Source of the DNA: Crocinitomicaceae bacterium
GTDB taxonomy: Bacteria; Bacteroidota; Bacteroidia; Flavobacteriales_D; Parvicellaceae
Direction: 5' to 3'
NCBI GenBank assembly: GCA_002713405.1
Contig: PAST01000038.1
Coordinates: forward strand, 32,560-73,556
Length of the DNA: 40,997 nucleotides
The notes under the pieces were generated by a model. It saw nothing but the letters and a program-made list of their open reading frames with translations. It had not been told where the DNA came from and ran no database searches. Position numbers and translations under genes: made by a program. Each line of letters begins with the position of its first letter. The first letter of the stretch is position 1. Positions 33,374 to 40,997 of the stretch are shown in pieces.

Positions 33374-35167
33374 TTATTTTTGTGCTCTTTTTCTTTCATG
33401 TTCTTTCAAAAAAACTTTTCTAAGTCTTATTTTAGATGGCGTCACTTCCACATATTCGTCAGATTGAATATATTCTAATGCTTGTTCTAAAGAAAATCTG
33501 ATTGCAGGTGCAATTTTTACTTTCTCATCTGCCCCAGAAGATCTCATATTAGACATCTTTTTAGTTTTGGTAATATTTACTACCAAATCGTTACATCTTG
33601 AGTTTTCACCAATAACCTGGCCCTCATAAATATCTTCATTTGGGTCAACAAAAAACTTGCCTCTTTCTTGTAGGTTATTCAAACTAAATGGGATTGACTT
33701 CCCTTTTTCCATAGAGATTAAAGAGCCATTTTGTCTTTGTGGAATATCTCCTTTATACGGCTGAAATTCAATAAATCTGTGAGACATTATTGCCTCACCC
33801 GAAGTAACTGTAAGTAAATAGTTTCTTAATCCTATTATTCCTCTTGATGGGATGTTAAATTCCAATAACATTCTATCACCTTTATTAACCATACTTAGCA
33901 TCTCCCCTTTTTTAATTGCAACAAGCTCTATTGCTTTTCCAGAATGGCTTTCTGGCAAATCTATGGTAAGTTCCTCAATTGGCTCACATTTAATTCCATC
34001 TATCTCTTTAATGATTACTTGCGGCTGACCAACTTGTAGTTCGTATCCCTCTCTTCGCATAGTTTCAATTAAAACAGATAAATGAAGCACTCCTCTTCCA
34101 AAAACATTAAAAGAATCTGAAGAATCGGTAGATTCTAACTTTAAGGCCAAATTTCGTTCCAGTTCTTTTTCCAACCTTTCATTTAAATGTCTAGATGTAA
34201 CAAATTTTCCTTCCTGTCCAAAAAATGGAGAGTCGTTGATAGTAAATAACATAGACATAGTAGGTTCATCAATTTTGATGGTTGGTAAAGCTTCTGGGAA
34301 TTCTATGTCTGCAACTGTATCTCCAATTTCAAACCCTTCTAGCCCTACAAGGGCGCATAAATCTCCTGCTTTTACTTCCTCTACTTTTGATTTGCCTAAT
34401 CCTTCAAATAAGTAAAGTTCTTTAATTCTACATTTTTTAATATCTCCATCCCTTTTAACTAAAGAAATTTGTTGATTTTGCTTTAGTGCTCCCCTTTGTA
34501 ATCTCCCTATTGCAATTCTTCCTATAAAAGTAGAAAAGTCAAGAGATGTTATTAGTAACTGGGTATTTCCTTCCTCTACTTTGGGAGGTGGAATAAAATT
34601 AATTACGGCATCTAATAATGGGAAAATATTATCATTTGGAGTCTTGTAATCGCTATCCATCCATCCAAACTTTGCAGATCCATAAATTGTTGGAAAGTCT
34701 AACTGATTTTCACTAGCATCCAAGTTAAACATTAAATCAAAAACTTTTTCTTGTACCTCCTCTGGTCTGCAGTTCTCTTTATCTACTTTGTTAATTACAA
34801 CTAAGGGCTTTAAACCCAACTCAATGGCTTTTTGTAAAACAAATCTAGTTTGAGGCATTGGTCCTTCAAAAGCATCTACCAATAATAAAACCCCATCTGC
34901 CATATTTAATACCCTTTCAACTTCTCCTCCAAAGTCAGCGTGCCCTGGAGTGTCAATAATATTAATTTTATGTTCTTTATACTGAACAGAAACATTTTTT
35001 GAAAGAATAGTTATTCCTCTTTCTTTCTCTAAATCGTTGTTATCTAGAATTAATTCTTTTTGTTCTTTTCTTTCATCAATTGCTTTACAGGCGTAAATAA
35101 TTTTATCTACTAGAGTTGTTTTTCCGTGGTCAACGTGGGCAATGATAGCTATGTTTCTAATATTCAT
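33374..35167 (-). CDS. typA: Translational GTPase TypA/BipA
   Basis: A 597-residue ribosome-associated GTPase of the EF-G family. G1 ([12 protein letters not shown]), the switch I region ([13 protein letters not shown]), G3 ([15 protein letters not shown]) and G4 ([13 protein letters not shown]) are all intact. Domain II and EF-G-like domains follow, with the TypA-specific C-terminus ([14 protein letters not shown] to the end). It assists ribosome biogenesis and stress adaptation. A -7 box precedes the ATG. Confidence 0.96.
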   Translation of the reverse strand: MNIRNIAIIAHVDHGKTTLVDKIIYACKAIDERKEQKELILDNNDLEKERGITILSKNVSVQYKEHKINIIDTPGHADFGGEVERVLNMADGVLLLVDAFEGPMPQTRFVLQKAIELGLKPLVVINKVDKENCRPEEVQEKVFDLMFNLDASENQLDFPTIYGSAKFGWMDSDYKTPNDNIFPLLDAVINFIPPPKVEEGNTQLLITSLDFSTFIGRIAIGRLQRGALKQNQQISLVKRDGDIKKCRIKELYLFEGLGKSKVEEVKAGDLCALVGLEGFEIGDTVADIEFPEALPTIKIDEPTMSMLFTINDSPFFGQEGKFVTSRHLNERLEKELERNLALKLESTDSSDSFNVFGRGVLHLSVLIETMRREGYELQVGQPQVIIKEIDGIKCEPIEELTIDLPESHSGKAIELVAIKKGEMLSMVNKGDRMLLEFNIPSRGIIGLRNYLLTVTSGEAIMSHRFIEFQPYKGDIPQRQNGSLISMEKGKSIPFSLNNLQERGKFFVDPNEDIYEGQVIGENSRCNDLVVNITKTKKMSNMRSSGADEKVKIAPAIRFSLEQALEYIQSDEYVEVTPSKIRLRKVFLKEHERKRAQK

Positions 35168-35183
35168 AGTTTAAAATAAGTTG

Positions 35184-35191
35184 CAAATGTA
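35184..35191 (-). promoter_or_regulatory. -7 promoter element of typA
   Basis: On the minus strand it reads TACATTTG, an exact TAnnTTTG match, 17 bases before the ATG at 35167. Confidence 0.5.
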
Positions 35192-35270
35192 TAATTCTTA
35201 TTGAGCAAATAACATTTATTTTCAAAAGGCATTAAATTGTAAAGAATAATTATTTATTTACAATAAATTT

Positions 35271-35278
35271 TATATTTG
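35271..35278 (+). promoter_or_regulatory. -7 promoter element of the lipoprotein gene
   Basis: TATATTTG, an exact TAnnTTTG match, 22 bases before the ATG at 35300. It is divergent from the typA promoter. Confidence 0.5.
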
Positions 35279-35299
35279 AAATATTAAATAAAAAAATCA

Positions 35300-35725
35300 A
35301 TGAAAACTTTAAAATACACATTACTATCAATTATTATTCTTTCGATTTATTCTTGCGGAAAATATGAAGAAGGTCCTGCGTTTACTTTGAGGTCTAAAAG
35401 CTCAAGAATGTGTCAAAAATGGAGGCCAATACAATCTGTTGATGGATCTACTGAAGTGATTACTAATATTGACAGCGATGGTAGTTATATTGAGTTTATT
35501 AAAGATGGAAGTATTCAATATTATAATAAGGATCAAATGAGTTTTTTAGGAATAGATGCTGTAAGTGGAACCTGGGAGTTTTCAGAGGATAAAACCCAAG
35601 TAACCTACTCTTACAATGTTTTGACAGTCAATACAACGAAGTTAAAAACTATTAAAAAATTAAAAATTAATAGCTTAGCTCTAGAGGACAATAACGGCAA
35701 TAGAATTTATTACGAAAATTACTAA
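35300..35725 (+). CDS. Lipocalin-like lipoprotein
   Basis: A 141-residue protein with a lipoprotein signal (hydrophobic core, then IYSC with Cys at about 19). The mature part GKYEEGPAFTLRSKSSRMCQKW, then strands SYIEFIKDGSIQYY, GTWEFSEDKTQVTYSY and TIKKLKINSLALEDNNG, fits the small lipocalin-like lipoprotein families common in Bacteroidota (W at the end of the first motif, GTWEF in the middle). Likely outer-membrane anchored, ligand unknown. Its stop abuts the stop of the convergent gene with no gap. Confidence 0.8.
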   Translation: MKTLKYTLLSIIILSIYSCGKYEEGPAFTLRSKSSRMCQKWRPIQSVDGSTEVITNIDSDGSYIEFIKDGSIQYYNKDQMSFLGIDAVSGTWEFSEDKTQVTYSYNVLTVNTTKLKTIKKLKINSLALEDNNGNRIYYENY

Positions 35726-37219
35726 TTATTTCAATGAATGGTACTCATTGAGAAGTATATTATAGGTTTTCTTATTTGTATATTTAGACTTTATCCAAGA
35801 AAAAAACATAATCAATCTTGGGTCACGAAAAACTTTTTCTTTCTTAAAATTTAATTCCTTTAAAATATAATTTAACTCCTCTATACGTGCTCTTTCAGGT
35901 TCATTTATAAATTTCTCTAATGCTTTAATAAATGGGACTACCATTTTATACTGCTTGGTTGGAAATAGATCAAGATATTTATTTTTAATAGATCTAATGT
36001 TTTTTTCTGCTAAATCAATATGAGTTAAATCAATTAGAATTAATGTTCTTATCATCTCTTTTCTCAATAACCACTCTCTACCCATATTTTCTTGATAATA
36101 AACGTCTGATTTATTTAATTTATTAATTACTTGATTGGATTTTTTAATGTTTTGGTTTACTAATAAGAGAGCTGATAGATTCAATAATAAGTTTAACTCT
36201 TCCCTTAAGTTTAAAACTGCATAGTGATTCTCAAGAGTATTTTTAATAGAATCAATTCCCTCAATAATTTGGTTGTCAAATACCTTTACAAAACTGTCTA
36301 TTCCCGTATATCTTCCCAAATATGAATAAAATATTTTATCCTCTTGATCCATCAAAAGTTTTAATTTATTAAGATGTTTTTTTGATTTCACAAAGTCTCT
36401 TACTTCTAAATAGGTATAAGACATTATATACTCAATATTAGCGTAATATTTTAAATGATTTATATTATTATTCTCTATTTTTAATTGCTCATAATAATTC
36501 TCAAGAATAATTACTAAGTCGTTGTAGTTCTTCTCAATTGCATATTGAACTCTTATTATTTCAATATTTTTTAAGTGTATTTCAGGATCAATAATTTCAT
36601 GTTTTAAATTCTCAAAATCTTCAAACCCACTTATGAAATCTTTTTCAGAAAAACTGACGTCTCCATTTTTTATTTTTTCTATAAGTAGATTTTTCATTTG
36701 AATAAAGTAAAGCTGGAATTCATCTACCTTAGCTTGTTTTTTTTGAAGCTTAAGAATGTTTTTTTTTATTAATGTAAAATCTCCATTGGTGTAATATGGA
36801 AGAATATTTAATTTTAACCTTTGGATTTTTAAGCCAGTCAAATAATCATTGGAGTTACTAGCTTTTTTTTCTTCCTTGGTTAGTAAGGCCCAAGCTTCAG
36901 AATACTTTTTAAAATCAACAAAATATTTTGCCAAAATAAGCATTCCATCAGTTGACTTAGATTTTACTTTGTCTTCTTTATTCTCTAAAATTAGGAAATT
37001 AATTAGCTCTTTTGTTATTCTTTTTCTAATCGCATGATAATTAGGATCTCCTTTATAGGTTAACTTTTTATAAGAATTGGAGTTATAATGTATAATAAGC
37101 TCCTCAAATAGCTTTACATCTTTTCTAAAGCTAGAAGGTCTTTTTCTTGTGAAGAATTTAATGAAATTTTTCTGTGTTTTTTTTGAAAATGTATTTGATA
37201 TTTCTTTTATTAAATCCAA
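35726..37219 (-). CDS. Helical-repeat (TPR-like) protein of about 500 residues, unknown function
   Basis: A 497-residue protein from the TTG at 37217-37219, or 519 residues if ATG at 37285 is used. The shorter form is preferred because a -7 box (37261-37268) lies inside the extension. LDLIKEISNTFSKKTQKNFIKF followed by RKDVKLFEELI also resembles the opening of a Bacteroidota-specific family of roughly 500-residue helical proteins (recalled, not searched). The rest is almost entirely amphipathic helices with TPR-like spacing (for example DFVKSKKHLNKLKLLMDQ). It has no signal peptide and is probably cytoplasmic. No catalytic motif is seen. Confidence 0.8.
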   Translation of the reverse strand: MDLIKEISNTFSKKTQKNFIKFFTRKRPSSFRKDVKLFEELIIHYNSNSYKKLTYKGDPNYHAIRKRITKELINFLILENKEDKVKSKSTDGMLILAKYFVDFKKYSEAWALLTKEEKKASNSNDYLTGLKIQRLKLNILPYYTNGDFTLIKKNILKLQKKQAKVDEFQLYFIQMKNLLIEKIKNGDVSFSEKDFISGFEDFENLKHEIIDPEIHLKNIEIIRVQYAIEKNYNDLVIILENYYEQLKIENNNINHLKYYANIEYIMSYTYLEVRDFVKSKKHLNKLKLLMDQEDKIFYSYLGRYTGIDSFVKVFDNQIIEGIDSIKNTLENHYAVLNLREELNLLLNLSALLLVNQNIKKSNQVINKLNKSDVYYQENMGREWLLRKEMIRTLILIDLTHIDLAEKNIRSIKNKYLDLFPTKQYKMVVPFIKALEKFINEPERARIEELNYILKELNFKKEKVFRDPRLIMFFSWIKSKYTNKKTYNILLNEYHSLK

Positions 37220-37260
37220 TTGTATAAACGTTAAATAATTAATATCTATAGATAATGTTA

Positions 37261-37268
37261 CAAAAATA
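37261..37268 (-). promoter_or_regulatory. -7 element that supports the downstream TTG start
   Basis: On the minus strand it reads TATTTTTG, an exact TAnnTTTG match. Transcription from it would begin near 37254, downstream of the ATG at 37285 and about 35 bases before the TTG at 37219. Confidence 0.4.
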
Positions 37269-37302
37269 AATAATGTTACATACATTAGGGGACAATTTTG
37301 AT

Positions 37303-38088
37303 ATGAAATACACTCTTATTACAGGTGCAAGTCAAGGAATGGGGCTAGAAATGGCTAGAGAATGTGCTAGTTTAGGCAGAAATGTATTACTTATTTCTTT
37401 GCCAAAAGAGAATTTGAAAGACTTGTCATTAAAGATTTCTAAGGAATTTAACGTTCAGACTGATTTTTATGAAGTTGATCTGACTGAAAATACAAGTGCT
37501 AAAGAAATTTTTAACTGGGTTATGAAAAACAATTATTCTATTAACTTTCTAATTAATAATGCTGGTTTTGGAGGTGTTGGGGCGTTTGAGGACTATACTT
37601 TAGAGTATTTGGAGACAATGATTGACTTAAACATCAAAGCTACCACCAGAATGACTCACTATTTTATTCCTGAGTTAAAAAAAAATTCTCCGGCTTTTAT
37701 CCTTAACAATGCAAGTATGATTGCTAATTTCCCATGTCCATACAAGTCTGTTTATGCTGCTTCGAAAGTATATGTAAAATACTTTACTGAGGCTCTAAGA
37801 ATAGAATTAGAAAGTTTTGGAATTAGTGTAAGTCTTCTACAGCCAGGAGCAACACCAACTAATGATATTGTAAAAAGTCAAATTCAAAAAGGTGGTTTTA
37901 TTGCTAGAGTTTCTGTAACTGAAGCTCATAAAGTTGCTAGAAAAGCTGTTAGAAATACTTTAAAGGGAAAACATGTAATTGTGCCAGGGTGGAAAAACAG
38001 AATGTCTTTAAGGTTTTTAAAAGTATTACCCTACAGCTTACTTCAAATAGCTATTTTGCGAAGCTATAAGTCCATGCAAAAAAATTAA
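37303..38088 (+). CDS. Short-chain dehydrogenase/reductase (SDR family)
   Basis: A 261-residue NAD(P)-dependent oxidoreductase of the classical SDR type. The cofactor motif TGASQGMG is at about 6-13, the structural NNAG motif is in LINNAGFGG, and the catalytic triad is a Ser in NNASMIANF and Y-x-x-x-K in YAASKVYVKYF. ATG at 37303 gives the standard MKYTLITGAS start, unlike the ATG at 37273. The substrate is unknown. It is divergent from the helical-repeat gene. Confidence 0.92.
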   Translation: MKYTLITGASQGMGLEMARECASLGRNVLLISLPKENLKDLSLKISKEFNVQTDFYEVDLTENTSAKEIFNWVMKNNYSINFLINNAGFGGVGAFEDYTLEYLETMIDLNIKATTRMTHYFIPELKKNSPAFILNNASMIANFPCPYKSVYAASKVYVKYFTEALRIELESFGISVSLLQPGATPTNDIVKSQIQKGGFIARVSVTEAHKVARKAVRNTLKGKHVIVPGWKNRMSLRFLKVLPYSLLQIAILRSYKSMQKN

Positions 38089-38206
38089 ATTATTGTCCTT
38101 TTTTAACTTTAAAAAGTGTTGATTTTCAGTGTTTTAATAATTAAAAACACTATTTAAAATATCTTTAATTTAAATTTTTTCAATGCTTTTATTTTTAGTT
38201 TATTTT

Positions 38207-38214
38207 TAGTTTTG
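38207..38214 (+). promoter_or_regulatory. Possible -7 promoter element of the CsgG/FlgO-like gene
   Basis: TAGTTTTG, an exact TAnnTTTG match, 16 bases before the ATG at 38231. It sits in an AT-rich stretch with a short repeated TTATTTTTAGTT unit, so chance occurrence is possible. Confidence 0.35.
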
Positions 38215-38230
38215 GTTTAAATTAATAATT

Positions 38231-39352
38231 ATGAAAAACTTATTTAATTACATAACCATTATACTTCTTAGCATTACATCACTAAGTTTCAATGCTCAAT
38301 CCCAGTCTGCTGCAGTTTTAAGCGTATATACTCAAAGCGCAAAGATTAGCCCTGAAATGGCTGAGAGCGTTCTTAGAGTTGAAATGACAAAAACAGAACA
38401 ATTCAATGTCATAGATAAATTAGACATGATTGAGATTTTAGAAGAAAATGAAATTGATGTAACCAATTGTTATGGGAAAAAGTGTTTGTTAAAAGTTGGA
38501 AAAAGTGCTGGAGTTGATAAAGTAATAACTGGATCTATAGAGAATTTAGGAAAAAAAATAGTAGTCACTGTGAAAATCCTAGATGTTGAGTCTGAAAGCT
38601 ATGACAAAGTTGCCATTGAAGAGTTTATAAATCTTGATTCAGAAATACAAAGCATGGTCAAAATTGTAGTTAACAAAGCCTTGGGAATTGAAAATAGCCA
38701 AGAAATATTAAATACTCTTGTTTATTTCAACCAACCACCACTAACCCCAAAAACTTATTTAAAAAACAACGGTCCTAGGATGGGGCTGTCATATGTTATC
38801 GGAAATACTGCTAAAATATTATCTGCTACAAAGGCCGACGGTGGTCTTGGAATAAATAGCCCTGTTGTAATGTCACAAATTGGTTATCAATTTGAAGGGT
38901 CTTATTTAAGTGCGGGAGATTTTCAGGCATTACTAGAAGGTTTAATTTTTATTACAGGTGTAGAAAAAGGATTATTTAGTCCATCTATTGCTTTGCTAAA
39001 CGGTTTTAGAAGTTCTAAAAATGGTTGGGAGTTTGGTTTTGGTCCTACTTTTAGAGTTTCTTCTACTGCTGAAGGGTATTATAAAGTGGACGCCAATGGA
39101 GAGTACGATGTAATTGATGATTGGAATTATAGAGCTGATGGTAATTGGCAGGGAACCACTCCAGTTTTTGAGTACAGAACTGATTTTTCAGGATATAGTA
39201 ATCCTAGAATTAAAACCGGATGGGTTTGGGCACTTGGAAAAACCTTTCACTCTGGTTATTTAAATATTCCCGTAAATCTTTTTTATTCAAGTGGAAGCGA
39301 AGGAGGGTACCTTGGTCTTTCAATGGGATTTAATATAGCTAAAAAAGATTAA
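38231..39352 (+). CDS. Exported protein with CsgG/FlgO-like N-terminal domain and probable outer-membrane beta-barrel
   Basis: A 373-residue protein with signal peptide about 1-22 (ending FNAQ). Residues 25-150 show the alternating fold of CsgG/FlgO/TolB-N-like proteins: AAVLSVYTQSAKISPEMAESV, FNVIDKLDMIEILEE, a Cys pair NCYGKKCLLKVGKSAGVDKVITGSI, and IVVTVKILDVESESYD. Residues 180-373 are aromatic-rich strands (GLSYVIGNTAK, MSQIGYQFEGSYLS, WEFGFGPTFRVS, LGLSMGFNIAKKD) that look like a small outer-membrane barrel or sandwich. Function is unknown. The next gene starts 3 bases after its stop. Confidence 0.78.
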   Translation: MKNLFNYITIILLSITSLSFNAQSQSAAVLSVYTQSAKISPEMAESVLRVEMTKTEQFNVIDKLDMIEILEENEIDVTNCYGKKCLLKVGKSAGVDKVITGSIENLGKKIVVTVKILDVESESYDKVAIEEFINLDSEIQSMVKIVVNKALGIENSQEILNTLVYFNQPPLTPKTYLKNNGPRMGLSYVIGNTAKILSATKADGGLGINSPVVMSQIGYQFEGSYLSAGDFQALLEGLIFITGVEKGLFSPSIALLNGFRSSKNGWEFGFGPTFRVSSTAEGYYKVDANGEYDVIDDWNYRADGNWQGTTPVFEYRTDFSGYSNPRIKTGWVWALGKTFHSGYLNIPVNLFYSSGSEGGYLGLSMGFNIAKKD

Positions 39353-39355
39353 TTT

Positions 39356-39877
39356 TTGAAAAAATTAATTTGGTTACTAACCTTAATTCCCATTGTGAAT
39401 TTAGGGCAAAAAGCTGGAGATTCTATAAGTTTTAAAACAATTTATAATAGTGTTTATCATGGCACTATTGAAAAAATAGACTCTGATGGTTATTTTTTTA
39501 AAAATAGAAAAGACAGAATACTTTATTTAAAGAATTCCGAAATAAATAGCTTTCAAATATTTCCAGATTCTTTAAATAATTCTGCTGAAAATAACTCGAG
39601 TTTAAAGAATCAAGAAAATGATGTTGCAAAAAGAATTCTAAATGTTGTAAAAGAACCCGAAATCAACTTGATTGACATCAGCAAGTTAAGTTCAAAAGTT
39701 GGTGATGAAATTATAATTTTTCTAAAAGACGGCCGAGAACTAAAAGGGAAAATTATTAAGATTTCTTATAAAATTGATGTGTTTGGTGATCAGCATGAAG
39801 TTATTAAATTTCTAAATTCAAATAATAAAATGAATATATTAACAACCGAAATAAAAAAGGCTCAACAAATAAAATAG
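39356..39877 (+). CDS. Small exported protein, unknown function
   Basis: A 173-residue protein with signal peptide about 1-18 (ending NLGQ). TTG at 39356 is the start, as no in-frame ATG is near. Two similar strand-rich segments, YHGTIEKIDSDGYFFKNRKDRILYL (about 34-58) and ELKGKIIKISYKIDVFGDQHEVIKFL (about 129-154), suggest duplicated SH3-like or Sm-like barrels joined by a polar linker. It follows the CsgG/FlgO-like gene within 3 bases and is probably co-transcribed and functionally linked. Confidence 0.72.
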   Translation: MKKLIWLLTLIPIVNLGQKAGDSISFKTIYNSVYHGTIEKIDSDGYFFKNRKDRILYLKNSEINSFQIFPDSLNNSAENNSSLKNQENDVAKRILNVVKEPEINLIDISKLSSKVGDEIIIFLKDGRELKGKIIKISYKIDVFGDQHEVIKFLNSNNKMNILTTEIKKAQQIK

Positions 39878-39940
39878 TCTTTTATCTGATTTTAATTGTA
39901 TAAAAATATTTAAAATCCCATCTTTATTAAAACTATAATT

Positions 39941-40997
39941 ATGTATAAATTATCCAATATATTTTTTTTAATAATACTTACTTTTAGTCTTTTTTCATGT
40001 GCTAACAAGAATGCTAACAAAAAAACAAACGAAATAGTGATTGCCAAGCAAATTCCTCTGAAGGATTTTTTCAAAAATCCTGAAAAAACTAGTTATAAGA
40101 TATCTCCTGACGGAAGCTTTTATTCTTTCATGGCTCCTTACAAAAACAGAATGAATATATTCATTCAAAAAATTGGTGATTCTTCTTCCACTCAATTAAC
40201 TTTTGAAGAAGCCAGAGATATTGCAGGATATTTTTGGCCCAATAATGAACAAATTGTCTTTTTAAAGGATGAAGCAGGAGATGAAAATTTTCATTTATTT
40301 GGTGTAAATATTGATGGCTCTAATCTTATTGGTTTTACAGATTTTGACGGAGTAAGAGCTCAAATTATTGACGATCTTCCAGACCAAAAAGATTTTGTAG
40401 TAATTGGGCTTAATAAGCGAAATAAACAAGTTTTCGACCCATACAGATTAAACCTTAAAACAGGTAAAATATCTATGCTGGCAGAGAATCCAGGAAATAT
40501 TCAAGGATGGATGTTTGACCATGACGGAAAACTAAGAATAGCTACTGCAATTGTGGATGGTGTGAATCAAAGCATTCTTTATAGAGAAACCGAAGAAGAT
40601 GAATTCAAAACAATTATTACTACAAATTTTAAGGAAGGTTTTAATCCTCAGTTTTTTACATTTGACAACAAAAATATCATTGGCTCTTCAAATTTAGGAA
40701 GAGATAAATATGCAATTGTTGAATTTAATCCCATTACTGCTAAAGAAGTAAAAGTACTTTATTCTAATGATGATTATGACGTTAATGGAGCGGGATATTC
40801 AAGAAAAAGAAAGGTAATTACTGCTGCTTACTTTGAAAGTTGGAAAAGTGAAAGATATTATTTTGATTCTACTTCGAAAGCAACATTTGAAAAAATTCAA
40901 AAGCAGCTTCCGAAATATGAAATAGGAATTACAGGTGTTAATAAGGAAGAAAATATCCTTATTTTAAGAACCTATAGTGATAAATCTTTAGGAGCAT
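39941..40997 (+). CDS. S9 family prolyl oligopeptidase-like serine peptidase, lipoprotein (partial, N-terminal part)
   Basis: The first 352 residues of an exported peptidase. A lipoprotein signal ends in LFSCANKN. The following sequence is the beta-propeller domain of S9 peptidases: FFKNPEKTSYKISPDGSFYSFMAPYKNRMNIF, QLTFEEARDIAGYFWPNNEQIVFLKDEAGDENFHLF, and blades with YRLNLKTGKISML and WMFDHDGKLRIA. The catalytic alpha/beta-hydrolase domain would lie beyond the window. The sequence-based call rests on the propeller pattern only. Confidence 0.85.
   Translation, partial: MYKLSNIFFLIILTFSLFSCANKNANKKTNEIVIAKQIPLKDFFKNPEKTSYKISPDGSFYSFMAPYKNRMNIFIQKIGDSSSTQLTFEEARDIAGYFWPNNEQIVFLKDEAGDENFHLFGVNIDGSNLIGFTDFDGVRAQIIDDLPDQKDFVVIGLNKRNKQVFDPYRLNLKTGKISMLAENPGNIQGWMFDHDGKLRIATAIVDGVNQSILYRETEEDEFKTIITTNFKEGFNPQFFTFDNKNIIGSSNLGRDKYAIVEFNPITAKEVKVLYSNDDYDVNGAGYSRKRKVITAAYFESWKSERYYFDSTSKATFEKIQKQLPKYEIGITGVNKEENILILRTYSDKSLGA

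Noticed and set aside
38128-38151. Hairpin AGTGTTTT/AAAACACT downstream of the SDR gene as a terminator
   Set aside because: The stem is AT-rich with an 8-base loop and there is no T run after it. Not enough for a terminator call.

Overview
The window comes from an AT-rich Bacteroidota genome, most likely a Flavobacteriales-type, probably marine bacterium. The evidence is several type IX secretion system (T9SS) cargo tails (three type A, one type B), a PorP/SprF protein, a PorE-like OmpA protein, the ftsX-DUF3098-uppP gene order, and promoters matching the Bacteroidota consensus TTG-N19-TAnnTTTG. Gene density is high. No transposase, integrase, CRISPR array or phage gene was seen. Several genes lack an ATG and appear to start at TTG or GTG.

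Layout. 1-1647 (-): envelope operon ftsX, DUF3098 and uppP, the last cut by the window edge. 1813-7973 (+): a large repeat-rich T9SS surface protein, then a PorP/SprF protein and a PorE-like protein. 8060-9954 (+): gltX and folB, followed by tRNA-Cys with its own promoter. 10196-14982 (+): a copper/heme secretion cluster of an MbnP-like protein, an MbnH-like di-heme peroxidase (ATGA overlap), a YHYH-domain protein with a T9SS tail, and a three-part protein (c-type heme domain, PHM/DBH-type copper monooxygenase core, T9SS tail). 15130-17280 (-): an M48 CAAX protease and a PfkB sugar kinase. 17410-18608 (+): tRNA-Asn with a terminator, a small membrane protein and an SRPBCC protein. 18638-24404 (-): ferritin, a small basic secreted protein, a YfiR-like protein, a TPR protein, a HAMP-SpoIIE phosphatase and an adenylate cyclase-HD fusion. 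24512-31522 (+): a TonB-dependent receptor, a secreted alpha/beta-hydrolase-like protein lacking its nucleophile, an RseP-type site-2 protease and an unknown secreted protein. 31720-35167 (-): a PafA-like alkaline phosphatase and typA/bipA. 35300-40997: a lipocalin-like lipoprotein, a helical-repeat protein, a short-chain dehydrogenase, a CsgG/FlgO-like protein with a probable beta-barrel, a small secreted protein and the start of an S9 peptidase.

How the genes work together. Two clusters stand out. The copper cluster pairs a probable copper-binding MbnP with its likely di-heme maturase. Downstream is a surface-exported enzyme that keeps every copper ligand of the peptidylglycine/dopamine monooxygenase family and also carries its own heme. 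The signalling operon pairs a YfiR-like periplasmic protein, known elsewhere as a brake on a HAMP-containing diguanylate cyclase, with a HAMP-SpoIIE phosphatase and a class III adenylate cyclase. This suggests a periplasm-to-cytoplasm pathway rewired away from c-di-GMP. The rest is mostly housekeeping and envelope functions.
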